Source of the DNA: Chloroflexota bacterium
GTDB lineage: Bacteria > Vulcanimicrobiota > JAMCWD01
Assembly (NCBI GenBank): GCA_023475345.1
Contig: JAMCWD010000004.1
Coordinates: forward strand, 19,994 to 83,993
Length of the DNA: 64,000 bases
Direction: 5' to 3'
Of this stretch, positions 52,227 through 61,673 are shown in pieces (position 1 is the stretch's first letter; each line of letters starts with the position of its first letter). Under the pieces are notes generated by a model. That model did not search any database, was not told the DNA's origin, and worked only from the letters and a program-made list of their open reading frames with translations. A program made the position numbers and the translations under genes.

Positions 52227-53819
52227 ATGGGCAGGCGGTTTGATCTTATCATTAAAGGCGGCGAGATACTTGACGGGACGGGAGCAGGGCCGTTCCGGGC
52301 CGATATCGGTATCGCCGGGAACAGGATTGTTTCAACCGGCAATCTCGGAGGGGACGAAACGGAGCACATTATAAACGCCGCGGGATTGAGCGTATGCCCG
52401 GGGTTTATCGACATGCACGGCCATTCCGACATATCCATCCTGGCCGACGGCAGGGCGTACAGCCTTGCCGCACAGGGGGTTACAACACAGGTCATCGGGT
52501 GCTGCGGCTTCTCGGCGGCGCCTTTACAGGGAGAATACGCCCGCGAATATCTCGATGAAGTTTTGAGGGAATACGGCCTTGATCTCAGGTGGTCATCCCT
52601 TCCGGAATATATACGGATAGTTGAAAAATCGGGAGTTTCCATCAACCTTATTCCCCTTATCGGACAGGGGAATATCCGCGGCTCGGTAATGGACTATAAC
52701 GCGGAGCCGGCTGATCCGGAAAAGCTCCGCAGGATGGGTGCGCTTTTAGTAGAAGCTTTGAAACAAGGCGGCTGGGGCTTATCGACAGGGCTGATATATT
52801 CCCCCGGATGCTTTGCAAAAGAAAATGAGATAGCGGAACTTTCGGCGAACCTGGACGGACTGGCCCCTTTTTATGCAAGCCATCTCAGGAGCGAAAGCGA
52901 TACCCTTATCGAAGCTGTAACCGAGGCGCTGAACATCGGCAAAAAAGCTGGAGTCCGGGTGGAAATTTCTCACCTGAAAGCCGCTTATTCCGGCAACTGG
53001 GGCAAGGTGAACACGGCGTTAAAACTGCTGGAAGAAGCAAATGCCGCAGGCCAGGAAGCCGGTTGTGACGTTTACCCGTACAGTGCGTCCTGTACCGGCT
53101 TATCGTCGGTGATGCCGGAGTGGTTCATGGAAGGCGGCCTGGAAAAATTCCTTACCCGTCTCAGGGATCCGTCCGCCCGCGAAAAGGCAAAGAGCGGGAT
53201 GTCTCACGGCTTCACCAGGGACTGGTCAAAAACCATGATCAGCAGTGTCCTGCTTGAAAAGAACAAGTTTTGCGAAGGGATGAGGGTTTCGGAATATGCC
53301 CGGTCTGTCGGCAAAGAGCCGGAAGATGCGGTGATGGATCTCTTGCTTGAAGAGGAATGCGTCGTTTCGGCGATTTATTTTTCGATGTGCGAAGAAGACG
53401 TGGAAGCCGTCATAAAACATCCCCTTTCCGTTATAGGGAGCGACAGCGAGGCCAGGTGCCCGGAAGGCGTCCTGGGCCGGGGTAAGCCTCATCCCAGGAC
53501 TTACGGCACTTTCCCCAGGGTTATTGCAAAATACGTCAGGGAAAGGTCCGCATTGACCCTGCCGGAAGCCGTAAGGAAGATGACATCGATGACCGCGGAA
53601 AGGCTCGGCCTGAAAGACAGGGGGCAGATACGGGAAAATTACATGGCGGACATTGTCGTCTTTTCACCGGGGGATATAAAAGATACCGCCGATTTCATCG
53701 ATCCCAAAAGGTTCCCCGACGGGATCAAAGCTGTTATTGTCAACGGCGTCCCGGTAGTTTATGAAAACGAGCATACCGGGGCCATGCCGGGCTCGGTTCT
53801 TAAAAGGAACGGCCGATGA
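52227..53819 (+). CDS. N-acyl-D-amino-acid deacylase (D-aminoacylase family)
   Basis: 530 residues, amidohydrolase superfamily. The metal motif GFIDMHGHSD (about 65), the Cys ligand region GVTTQVIGCCGFSAAP (about 95), FYASHLRSE and EISHLKAAYSG, and the C-terminal HPRTYGTFPRVIAKYVRE and GQIRENYMADIVVF are all family landmarks. Members release D-amino acids from N-acyl derivatives; some act on D-Glu or D-Asp derivatives, and which one cannot be told here. It is the first gene of a run of eleven, with overlapping next start. GGAAGGTG precedes the ATG. Confidence 0.9.
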   Translation: MGRRFDLIIKGGEILDGTGAGPFRADIGIAGNRIVSTGNLGGDETEHIINAAGLSVCPGFIDMHGHSDISILADGRAYSLAAQGVTTQVIGCCGFSAAPLQGEYAREYLDEVLREYGLDLRWSSLPEYIRIVEKSGVSINLIPLIGQGNIRGSVMDYNAEPADPEKLRRMGALLVEALKQGGWGLSTGLIYSPGCFAKENEIAELSANLDGLAPFYASHLRSESDTLIEAVTEALNIGKKAGVRVEISHLKAAYSGNWGKVNTALKLLEEANAAGQEAGCDVYPYSASCTGLSSVMPEWFMEGGLEKFLTRLRDPSAREKAKSGMSHGFTRDWSKTMISSVLLEKNKFCEGMRVSEYARSVGKEPEDAVMDLLLEEECVVSAIYFSMCEEDVEAVIKHPLSVIGSDSEARCPEGVLGRGKPHPRTYGTFPRVIAKYVRERSALTLPEAVRKMTSMTAERLGLKDRGQIRENYMADIVVFSPGDIKDTADFIDPKRFPDGIKAVIVNGVPVVYENEHTGAMPGSVLKRNGR

Positions 53820-54889
53820 CCGAAGAAGCTCTTGCCCTGGAGGAAGAAAGCGTAATCCCGAAGGTTACCGCGCTTAATTACGGCAGGTTCCTGCGGAGGC
53901 TTGTCGCTCTTGCCGTTGACTGCCTGCTCATGGGAGCCGTCGGACTTTTAATCGTCATATTGCTGAAAGACCGGCTTATGGATCTCGGCGAATCGGGATG
54001 GGTTATCGGTTATATCATCTGTGCCGTTTATTTTACGCTTTCACAGGGGCCGCTGGGGCGCGGCCAGAGCCTGGGCATGCACCTTTTAGACCTGCGCGTC
54101 ATAGGCAAAAACGGGGAGCCGGTTTCATACGGCGCTTCATTCGTCCGTTTCATAATTTTGACACTCCCTTTTTTCATGGCCTTCTGGAGCGAGCCGCTGG
54201 TCCTTTCTGTGCCCCCTCCCGGCTTCCAGGTACTGTTTGCCGTTTTCTTATTATTGATGATCGGTCTCCCGATAGGCTCTGGGATACTTGTGCTGCTTCT
54301 TCCCGAAAGAAGAGCGCTCCATGATTTTGCCTCGGGAGCATGGGTAACCGAGCCGGGGATAGTTATCGGAGAGAAACTTACCGAAGAGGAAGCAAAAGTT
54401 ATAATAGAGCTTAAATCGTACTCCCCGAAATTTGCATGGCTGGTATTCGGTGTAGTGGAAACATTGATAATTATTCTTTTGTCTTCATTGATGCTCTTCC
54501 AGGCGACATATACTAGTGAAACGGCGGCGATATATAACGGCACATATCAAATCCATAAAATCCTCTCGGGGTATGGAAAGGTAAGATACCCGTCGCTTAA
54601 AATCCTGGTTTACCAGGAAAAGCAGGATAACCAGTTGATCCTGAAGCAGGATTACCTGATAATCTCCCAGGTTACAAGCTCTCAATTCGAAAACGATGAA
54701 GAGATGAATAAAATACGGGGCGAAATACTGGACATTCTGAACAGGCATCTTCGCGGCGCCGCCGGGCAAAAAATGAGCATAGGCTTCAAAAACGGTTTCG
54801 AGCTCGGCATAGGAAATCACTGGAGGATCAACCAGATGGACTATACCTGGAAAAAAGGCGAATGGATAGAGGATAAAGATGGGGAATAA
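53816..54889 (+). CDS. RDD family membrane protein
   Basis: 357 residues. The RDD domain (about 18-175) begins with GRFLRRLVALAVDCLLMG and contains GQSLGMHLLDLRVIG, with four transmembrane segments; these proteins are thought to be transporters or channels, but the function is unsettled. A further transmembrane helix (about 200-222) precedes a C-terminal soluble domain (about 225-357). The ATG overlaps the D-aminoacylase stop (ATGA). The substrate is unknown. Confidence 0.85.
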   Translation: MTEEALALEEESVIPKVTALNYGRFLRRLVALAVDCLLMGAVGLLIVILLKDRLMDLGESGWVIGYIICAVYFTLSQGPLGRGQSLGMHLLDLRVIGKNGEPVSYGASFVRFIILTLPFFMAFWSEPLVLSVPPPGFQVLFAVFLLLMIGLPIGSGILVLLLPERRALHDFASGAWVTEPGIVIGEKLTEEEAKVIIELKSYSPKFAWLVFGVVETLIIILLSSLMLFQATYTSETAAIYNGTYQIHKILSGYGKVRYPSLKILVYQEKQDNQLILKQDYLIISQVTSSQFENDEEMNKIRGEILDILNRHLRGAAGQKMSIGFKNGFELGIGNHWRINQMDYTWKKGEWIEDKDGE

Positions 54890-55688
54890 AACTTCTTTAG
54901 ATGCGGAATTAAAAAAGATCCTCGAGGATTTTCTGAAAACAAGAGGCGGTGTTGTTGCCGTCTCATTCAAAGACCTTGTTACCGGGGAAGTTTTCCTCCA
55001 TAACGGCGGCCGTATATACCCGGCCGCAAGCGTTATCAAGATCCCCATATTAATGGAGTTCTTCCGGCAGGTACATGAAGAAGGCCTGAACCCCGGCGAG
55101 CGCGTCGAATTGACTCCCGGTCAAAAAGTCGGCGGCTGCGGCGTCCTCACCCTGATGACGCCGGGGCTTCGCCCGACCCTTATGGACCTTGCCGTCCTGA
55201 TGATAACGGTAAGCGACAACACCGCTACTAACATCCTTATAGACAGGCTGGGCATGAAAAAGATAAACAGGTTCCTGAAATCGCAGGGGCTTGAAAAAAC
55301 CTGTCTTCACCGCCGTCTCATGATAAGGCCGAACACTAAGATTCAAAAAAATTTCATAACGGCCCATGAAATCATGACCCTCCTGAGCCGGTTGTATTAC
55401 CGGGAGATACTGCCTGACGGGCCGACTGAAAAGATCATTGGCATAATGAGCGGGCAGCAGCATATCGAAAAGCTGCCCCGCCGCCTGCCCCGCGATCTGA
55501 AGATCGCTCATAAGCCGGGCGAAATCACAGGGGTATGCCATGATGCGGGAATTATTTTTTACCCGGGGCACCCATATGTATTATGCGTTTTCACCGAGGG
55601 GCTGAAGACCGCGCCGGATGGGGACGAAATCATAGGCGGCATTTCGCACGCGTTGTACCGGCGCGTCGTGGAGGAATATACCCGCTGA
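54879..55688 (+). CDS. Class A beta-lactamase-like serine hydrolase
   Basis: 269 residues with the class A fold motifs: SxxK in AASVIKIPIL (Ser about 51), SDN in TVSDNTATN, and KxG in AHKPGEITGV. The omega-loop Glu motif (ExxLN) of true beta-lactamases is not visible, and there is no signal peptide, so it is more likely a peptidase or esterase of unknown target than a resistance enzyme. It overlaps the RDD gene by 11 bp. Proximity to the D-aminoacylase fits a D-amino-acid or cell-wall context. Confidence 0.85.
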   Translation: MGNKTSLDAELKKILEDFLKTRGGVVAVSFKDLVTGEVFLHNGGRIYPAASVIKIPILMEFFRQVHEEGLNPGERVELTPGQKVGGCGVLTLMTPGLRPTLMDLAVLMITVSDNTATNILIDRLGMKKINRFLKSQGLEKTCLHRRLMIRPNTKIQKNFITAHEIMTLLSRLYYREILPDGPTEKIIGIMSGQQHIEKLPRRLPRDLKIAHKPGEITGVCHDAGIIFYPGHPYVLCVFTEGLKTAPDGDEIIGGISHALYRRVVEEYTR

Positions 55689-55714
55689 AGGAGAAAAGAT
55701 CCAGCGAGGTTCAA

Positions 55715-56935
55715 ATGGAAACAAAGCGACAACCTGACAGCCGGACACAGGAGAAGATAAAGGAATCTGCAAAAAAGCTTCTGGACCTGACTCAGCAGAA
55801 GTTCGGGTTCCGCCTTGATTATTCCGAAGAGGCCCTGGTAATAGCCGACGACCTTATAACACTGTTTTTCAAGCAGCACCGTGAGCACTTTTATACGGCG
55901 GCTGTTTTCATAGGCTGTTACCTGGGTGAGATGATCATCAATAACCTCGGCGGCAAATGGCGCTATGACTTTTCCATCCGGAAAGTCGGGAAAACTAAAG
56001 TCGTCGTCAACCCCGTCCACAAGGCCAAGAAGAGGCTGATGAACGGGCTTGCCGACTCGCTGGTATTTTTCTACCGCTCTCTGAAAGTTGCAACGACCGG
56101 CGATACTTCTTTTGCCGAAGACAAAAAAAAGATAAACAAGTGGAAGAAGATGCTCCGCGAGGACGGCTGGGGAGGGAAACTCCTGAAACGTGTATTGAAC
56201 GGCAAGGAACCCCGGTATGTAAGAGAGGAAGCGGCGGATATACTTGGGAGGCTGGGCGATACGACAGTCATCCCGGCCCTGATAAAAGCCCTTAAGAGCA
56301 AGGATTCCGCGTATTACGCGGCCATCGCCCTCCAGGGTCTTCCTGAAAAAGAGGCGTTCGAGCCGCTTATGAAGCTGATAAAACACAACCGCGCAACCCC
56401 CGTCCGCATCCAGGCGGCGCTTGCACTGGGAGAGCTTAAAGACGAGCGCGCCCTCGATGCGCTTGTCGATATGCTGGCCGACCCGGATGAGATAATCAAC
56501 CATTACGCATCGCTTGCGATAGGGAAAATCGGCGGCGAAAAAGCTTTGAATATGATCCTCGATGTTATGGGAGGCAGCAGGCCGGGCAACCTGGTTTACG
56601 CAGTATCGGCCCTCGAAGGCATAGCCGATAAGAAGTCGGTGCCCGCGCTCATAGAGGCGCTTTTCTCCCGCAACGAAGAAGTGCGTGAAGCGGCGGCAAG
56701 GGCGCTCCAGTTCGTCCCCGACAAAAGAGCGGCCCAGGCGCTGACTTTCCTCCTCAAAGACCCCAACAGCAGGATAAGGATACTTGCCGCGTATGCGCTC
56801 GCCCATATCGGGGGAGACAACATCCAGGTTCTCCTTCGCGGCCTTATGAAAGATGACGTGTACCTTGTAAGGCAGCACGCCGAAAGACTGCTACAATGGC
56901 TGGAAAAAGGCATCACGCCGGCAAAGTGTGTCTGA
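55715..56935 (+). CDS. HEAT repeat protein with an unrecognised N-terminal domain
   Basis: 406 residues. The N-terminal domain (about 20-130; LDYSEEALVIADDLITLFF, YLGEMIINNLGGKWRYDF) is not recognised. Residues about 168-395 carry about seven PBS-lyase HEAT repeats such as VREEAADILGRLGDTTVIPA and VREAAARALQFVPDKRAAQA, a protein-binding superhelix. I chose the ATG at 55715 after GCGAGGT; the longer upstream frame runs into the previous gene and has no landmark. It sits 26 bp after the hydrolase gene, and the binding-protein gene starts within it. Confidence 0.85.
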   Translation: METKRQPDSRTQEKIKESAKKLLDLTQQKFGFRLDYSEEALVIADDLITLFFKQHREHFYTAAVFIGCYLGEMIINNLGGKWRYDFSIRKVGKTKVVVNPVHKAKKRLMNGLADSLVFFYRSLKVATTGDTSFAEDKKKINKWKKMLREDGWGGKLLKRVLNGKEPRYVREEAADILGRLGDTTVIPALIKALKSKDSAYYAAIALQGLPEKEAFEPLMKLIKHNRATPVRIQAALALGELKDERALDALVDMLADPDEIINHYASLAIGKIGGEKALNMILDVMGGSRPGNLVYAVSALEGIADKKSVPALIEALFSRNEEVREAAARALQFVPDKRAAQALTFLLKDPNSRIRILAAYALAHIGGDNIQVLLRGLMKDDVYLVRQHAERLLQWLEKGITPAKCV

Positions 56936-58818
56936 GAAAGCCGCCTGTTAAAAAATTTACCTCTGTAATATTCGTTTTTCAACTTCTGCTGCTAAGTGTT
57001 TTACCGCTTTTTATTTTTTTATTAACATTGCCTGCTTTATGTACCGGCTGCCACAGAGCTGCGCCGGAGGCCGGGACTTTTTTCACCGCGGGCGGCTGGG
57101 ACATCCCGCCTGCATACCACGGCAATCCCTGGGCGCCTGGAGGAGTCGGAGTCGCCGGCGGGTACGTTTACGAGCCGCTTTTTATCTATGTGCCCCTCAC
57201 GGGCGAATACATATCCAGGCTCGGAGCTTCCTTTACAGAAAGTCCCGACCATAAGACCCTCACCGTCAAACTGAGAAAAGACGCATCCTGGCAGGACGGC
57301 CGCCCGTTTACAAGCAAAGATGTCATGACTACTTTCAACATCGGTTTTATCGCAAGCCTGGAGATCTGGAACAACCTCGAAAGCATCGAAACCCCCGGCG
57401 ATTACGACGTCGTGTTCAAATGGAAATCTGTCTCGCCGGTAAATACGACAATGGCGCTCACCGAAAGGATCACCTCCCCGTATCATATTTTTAAAAAGTG
57501 GGCGGATAATATCCCGGATATAATCCGGGAGACGAGGATTGAAAAGCAGGCGGCCCTTGAACAGCGCGGAGGCTCACTCGGCAAAATCAGTCCGGAGAAG
57601 CTGAAAGAGATAAAAAAGAAAAGGCTGGCGAAGGAAAGGGAAGTGCGGGAGATCCTTTACAAGTACCATCCGCAGATGCCTGTAGGCACTGGGCCTTTCC
57701 AGGTAACCAGGGTTACGGCCACCGACATGACGCTTGAAAAATTCAAAAGCTACTGGGCCGCCGATTCGGTGTATATACAAAAAATCAGGATCTTGCGATG
57801 GACGAGCAACGAGGTTATATGGTCGTTTTTGATGGCGGGAGAGGTGGATGCCGTAACGCCTGCCACGCCTTACGACGTGGCTCAGCAGATTATTAAGAAA
57901 AACCCCGGGACAAAGATGATACGCTCGTCGGACTTGAGCGAGTTCGGCTACATCTTCAATTGTACCCGCCCCCCGATGTCCGATGTCAATTTCAGGAGAG
58001 CGCTGGCCCATCTTCTCGACAGGGACATGATAAGGAAGGTTGCTTATTATTACTCGGAGCCTGTAACCGACTACACCACAGGCATAATCAAATCGTACCG
58101 GGGCAGGTGGCTTTCCCCGGCTTTTTTAAAGAGGCTCACCCGTTATGATTTCGACCCGAAAAAAGCCGGAGAGATTTTGCTGAACGCAGGATACAGGCGG
58201 GATGCAAAAGGGTTCTGGCTCCGGCCCGACGGTTCGAAAATCGAGCTTGAGATAATCGCCCCGGCGGGAAAAACCGACTTCGTCCTTTCGGCGGAGGCAG
58301 GCTCATCCCTGATGTCCGGCTTCGGCATCAGGACGCAGGTCCGCGTCATCCCCGAAGAGCTTTTCAACACGATACTCACGGAGCGCAAATACGATATGGC
58401 TTCGTGGTACGGGCCGGAGTTCGTCAGGTTTGCACACCCGCTGACATCTTATCAAAGATTTTATGATAAATTCGGCTTCATAGCCGCGGCGACGGGCTTC
58501 GATGGAAAAGTCAAAGGCCCGTCAGGCGAGGTGATCGATTCCCGGAAACTCGTCGGGGAGCTTGGCGCGACGGTCGATCCGGCGAAGCAGAAAGAGATAG
58601 TGGAAAAGCTGGCATGGGTAACCAACGAGTACCTTCCATTCCTTTCGATCTTTGAAAAAAATCTCATGATATTCGTGCTTGACAAAAAGCATGTTACGGG
58701 CTGGCCGGATGCCTCCGACCCATTATGGACGACCTCCCCGTCGGGGGTCGAGATGACATATTCCACGATAATAATGAAGGGGCTGCTCCGGCCTGCGCGC
58801 GCTGAGGAGAAGCCGTGA
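56896..58818 (+). CDS. Family 5 extracellular solute-binding protein (Dpp/Opp type)
   Basis: 640 residues. A hydrophobic segment (about 23-48) ending ALCTGC suggests a lipoprotein, although the -3 Cys makes the lipobox atypical. The mature part has the SBP_bac_5 landmarks YVYEPLFIYVPLTGEY, LRKDASWQDGRPFTSKDV and FRRALAHLLDRDMIRKVAYY. An EPLFxYxPLTGE opening is also found in oligosaccharide-binding members of this family from Thermotoga (from memory). The ATG at 56896 overlaps the HEAT gene by 40 bp and has no clear Shine-Dalgarno, so the start is uncertain. It feeds the permease that follows. Confidence 0.88.
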   Translation: MAGKRHHAGKVCLRKPPVKKFTSVIFVFQLLLLSVLPLFIFLLTLPALCTGCHRAAPEAGTFFTAGGWDIPPAYHGNPWAPGGVGVAGGYVYEPLFIYVPLTGEYISRLGASFTESPDHKTLTVKLRKDASWQDGRPFTSKDVMTTFNIGFIASLEIWNNLESIETPGDYDVVFKWKSVSPVNTTMALTERITSPYHIFKKWADNIPDIIRETRIEKQAALEQRGGSLGKISPEKLKEIKKKRLAKEREVREILYKYHPQMPVGTGPFQVTRVTATDMTLEKFKSYWAADSVYIQKIRILRWTSNEVIWSFLMAGEVDAVTPATPYDVAQQIIKKNPGTKMIRSSDLSEFGYIFNCTRPPMSDVNFRRALAHLLDRDMIRKVAYYYSEPVTDYTTGIIKSYRGRWLSPAFLKRLTRYDFDPKKAGEILLNAGYRRDAKGFWLRPDGSKIELEIIAPAGKTDFVLSAEAGSSLMSGFGIRTQVRVIPEELFNTILTERKYDMASWYGPEFVRFAHPLTSYQRFYDKFGFIAAATGFDGKVKGPSGEVIDSRKLVGELGATVDPAKQKEIVEKLAWVTNEYLPFLSIFEKNLMIFVLDKKHVTGWPDASDPLWTTSPSGVEMTYSTIIMKGLLRPARAEEKP

Positions 58819-59813
58819 AGCTCATGTTTCATCCTCTCGTGAAAAAGCTGGCGATATCGGTCGTTACGATATTCGTCGCCCTGACTTTCACCTTCATCCT
58901 TGTCCGGCAGATGCCCGGGGACATCGTCCACACATGGGCCATGAACATAATGCAGCAGCAGGGGGTTACATATAACGAGGCCCGCGAGATGGCGAAGGCC
59001 ATGCTTAATTACGACCCTAACGTCCCAATCGCCGTCCAGTATTTCAAGTACATGAAGGGCCTTCTGAGCGGGAACCTTGGCACATCGCTCACTTACAGGA
59101 TCCCCGTCAGCGTTATAATCGTACAGGCCCTGCCCTGGACGGTCTTCGTCTGCACATTGTCGCTCATAATAAGCTTCGTAATCGGGGTGCTCCTGGGGAC
59201 GACCATCGCGTGGAAGCGGAAAACCATCCTTGAGCCTGTGGTTACTCTTTACGCGTCCATAACGCAGGCCGTGCCTGATTTTTTGATAGCCCTGCTCCTC
59301 CTTGTGTTTTTCGGCGTTTCCCTGAGATGGTTCCCGCTTCGCGGCGCGTACAGCGCGGACACCGTGCCCGGCTTTAACATCCCGTTCATGCTGGATGTGC
59401 TTTACCATGCCGCGCTCCCGGTGCTGGCATATACGCTCCAGTATATCGGCTCGTGGGCGCTTGCAATGAAAGCAAGCGCGACGAGCGTCCTGGGGGAAGA
59501 TTATATCGCGGTGGCGGAGGCCCGAGGCCTGAAGCAAAAAAGGATCATTGTCCGTTACCTGGCCGGAAACGCCATCCTGCCGCTCGTAACATCGCTTGCC
59601 ATCGCATTTGGGACGATAGTCGGCGGGTCGATGCTCGTCGAGACGGTTTTCGGATATCCCGGCATAGGCTACTTTTTCGGACAGGCCATTGCAACAAGAG
59701 ATTACAGCCTTATCCAGGGCCTTTTTCTCCTGACCACCGTCGTCATGATCCTTGCAAACCTTACGGCGGACATCATTTATTCGAAAATAGATCCCAGGAT
59801 AAAGCTGGAATAG
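58815..59813 (+). CDS. ABC permease, DppB/OppB type
   Basis: 332 residues with six transmembrane segments and the conserved EAA-type loop (AVAEARGLKQKRIIVRYLAG). The end LTADIIYSKIDPRIKLE is a DppB/OppB landmark. The GTG start overlaps the upstream TGA (GTGA) after GAGGAG. It forms half of the importer channel. Confidence 0.93.
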   Translation: MKLMFHPLVKKLAISVVTIFVALTFTFILVRQMPGDIVHTWAMNIMQQQGVTYNEAREMAKAMLNYDPNVPIAVQYFKYMKGLLSGNLGTSLTYRIPVSVIIVQALPWTVFVCTLSLIISFVIGVLLGTTIAWKRKTILEPVVTLYASITQAVPDFLIALLLLVFFGVSLRWFPLRGAYSADTVPGFNIPFMLDVLYHAALPVLAYTLQYIGSWALAMKASATSVLGEDYIAVAEARGLKQKRIIVRYLAGNAILPLVTSLAIAFGTIVGGSMLVETVFGYPGIGYFFGQAIATRDYSLIQGLFLLTTVVMILANLTADIIYSKIDPRIKLE

Positions 59814-59823
59814 GTGAGATCAA

Positions 59824-60693
59824 TTGAAAACTCTGTGGCGCAACATAATCGAATCGCTGGGGATAATAAGCAGGAACCGGAGAGCTTTCTTCGGGCTTCT
59901 GGGCGTTGTTTTCTTTATCCTGATGGCGACCGCCGGGCCGCTTATCATCCCGCTTAATATGACGGCCGATTATGTTGACCGTTTCCAGCCGCCGTCGTTA
60001 AGCCACATCCTGGGGACGGATTACGCAGGCCGGGACATCTTCCAGCAGCTTGTCCACGGCTCGACGGACATAATGCTGATCGCTTTTTCCACGGCCCTTT
60101 TCGGTATTTTGCTGGCGGTGATAATCGGCATCCTGGCGGGCCTATCAGGGGGCCGGGTCGATATGCTGATAATGAGGGTCATCGATGTGTTCCTGACTGT
60201 GCCTGCGTTCCCGGTGATGGCGATATTTGCGGCCTTATTCAGGATCAGGGATCCTGTAACTTTCGGCCTGGTGCTTGCGATATGGAGCTGGCCCGGGCTT
60301 GCGCGCGCCATAAGGTCACAGATACTGTCGCTTAGAAAACGCGAATTTATCGAGGCTGCGGAAATAATGGGGATGAGCACTTCCCACATCATGTTCAAAG
60401 AGCTGATGCCCAACATCATCCCCTATATCACAATAAATTTCATCAACATCGCCAGGGGCGCCATCACGGCAAGCGTGGGCATCATGCTCCTGGGACTGGT
60501 GCCGCTTTCCGTGACCAACTGGGGCATGATGCTGAACCTGGCGACCTTCCAGACCGGCGCCATATATGTCCCCAGCGCGCTCTCGTATCTCCTCTCTCCC
60601 ATGATCGCCATTATCCTCTTCCAGTATTCGCTGATATGTTTCGGCGGCGGAATAGACGAGATGTTCGATCCCAGGCTGAGGGTACAGTCATGA
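59824..60693 (+). CDS. ABC permease, DppC/OppC type
   Basis: 289 residues. Six transmembrane segments, HILGTDYAGRDIFQQLVHG near residue 60 and the EAA loop (FIEAAEIMGMSTSHIMFKEL) mark a DppC/OppC permease. The TTG start at 59824 follows AGGTGA. The typical C-terminal DPRLR is present (FDPRLRVQS). It pairs with the preceding permease. Confidence 0.93.
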   Translation: MKTLWRNIIESLGIISRNRRAFFGLLGVVFFILMATAGPLIIPLNMTADYVDRFQPPSLSHILGTDYAGRDIFQQLVHGSTDIMLIAFSTALFGILLAVIIGILAGLSGGRVDMLIMRVIDVFLTVPAFPVMAIFAALFRIRDPVTFGLVLAIWSWPGLARAIRSQILSLRKREFIEAAEIMGMSTSHIMFKELMPNIIPYITINFINIARGAITASVGIMLLGLVPLSVTNWGMMLNLATFQTGAIYVPSALSYLLSPMIAIILFQYSLICFGGGIDEMFDPRLRVQS

Positions 60694-61673
60694 TGGTAAA
60701 ATTCGAAAATCTGAAAATCGATTATATCGTCAGGGAAGGCGCCGTCAAAGTCGTTGACGGCATTACCTTCGGCGTTGAAAGAGGCAGGGTAACCGCCCTG
60801 ATAGGAGAAAGCGGGAGCGGCAAAAGCACGCTTGCAAAAGCCATCCTCAGGACAAACTCGCCGAACGCGAAGGTATCGAAAGAAAGCAGGATAATCTTCA
60901 ATGGCGAAAACCTGCTTGATCTTTCAGCCGAGCAGATCCGAAGATTCAGGTGGCAGAAGGCCGCGATGGTTTTCCAGGCCGCACAGAACGCCCTGAACCC
61001 TACAATGAGAATCAAGGATCAACTCCTCGATACAATGATGGACCACGAAGAAAAATTCGACTACGGGCGGGCTTTGAAGAAAGCATCCGATCTCCTGGAG
61101 ATGGTCCGGCTTATTCCCGGAAGGGCGCTCAATGCTTATCCCCACGAGCTCAGCGGCGGGATGAGGCAGCGCGTCATAATAGCGATGGCCCTCCTCCTCG
61201 ATCCTGAATTCCTGATCCTGGACGAGCCGACCACGGCGCTCGATGTCATAACTCAATCCTACATCTTCGACCTGCTCGATGAGATCCATAAAAGGCTCGG
61301 CATCACTATGTTCTTCATTACTCACGATGTTTCGGCGGTGGCAAGGCTCGCGCACAACGTGGCGGTGTTGTATGCGGGCAAGATTTTCGAAACCGGGCCT
61401 TCCGAAGCTTTGTTCCGCTTTCCTGTCCATCCATATTCACAGGGCCTCCTCAGCGCCATACCGTCAATTGAAGGAGAACAGGTTTCCAGGAAGGCTATAC
61501 CCGGGATGCCGCCCGACCTCATAAACAAGCCGTCCGGCTGTGTTTTCCATCCCAGGTGTTATCTTGCCGAAAATATTTGCTCGATGAAAGAGCCGCCGCT
61601 TATCAATATGGGGGAAGGACGGCTCGCCGCATGTTTCAGGTGGGAAGAGGCGAAGAAGGCGGGCCTGTCATGA
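60690..61673 (+). CDS. ABC ATPase, DppD/OppD type
   Basis: 327 residues. Walker A GESGSGKSTL (about 38), Q-loop VFQAAQNALNP, signature LSGGMRQRV, Walker B FLILDEPTTALD and switch His in FITHDVSAV. The C-terminal Cys-containing tail (SGCVFHPRCYLAENIC) is the oligopeptide-type ATPase extension. The start ATG overlaps the preceding TGA (ATGA); the frame upstream is shadow. Confidence 0.94.
   Translation: MMVKFENLKIDYIVREGAVKVVDGITFGVERGRVTALIGESGSGKSTLAKAILRTNSPNAKVSKESRIIFNGENLLDLSAEQIRRFRWQKAAMVFQAAQNALNPTMRIKDQLLDTMMDHEEKFDYGRALKKASDLLEMVRLIPGRALNAYPHELSGGMRQRVIIAMALLLDPEFLILDEPTTALDVITQSYIFDLLDEIHKRLGITMFFITHDVSAVARLAHNVAVLYAGKIFETGPSEALFRFPVHPYSQGLLSAIPSIEGEQVSRKAIPGMPPDLINKPSGCVFHPRCYLAENICSMKEPPLINMGEGRLAACFRWEEAKKAGLS

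Noticed and set aside
54879..55688. Antibiotic resistance beta-lactamase
   Set aside because: There is no export signal and no visible ExxLN motif; its operon context points to another role.
55559..56878. 439-codon minus-strand open frame
   Set aside because: It is antisense to the HEAT-repeat gene; long antisense frames are expected there.
58461..59537. 358-codon minus-strand open frame
   Set aside because: It is antisense to the binding-protein and permease genes, and its composition is unlike a real protein.
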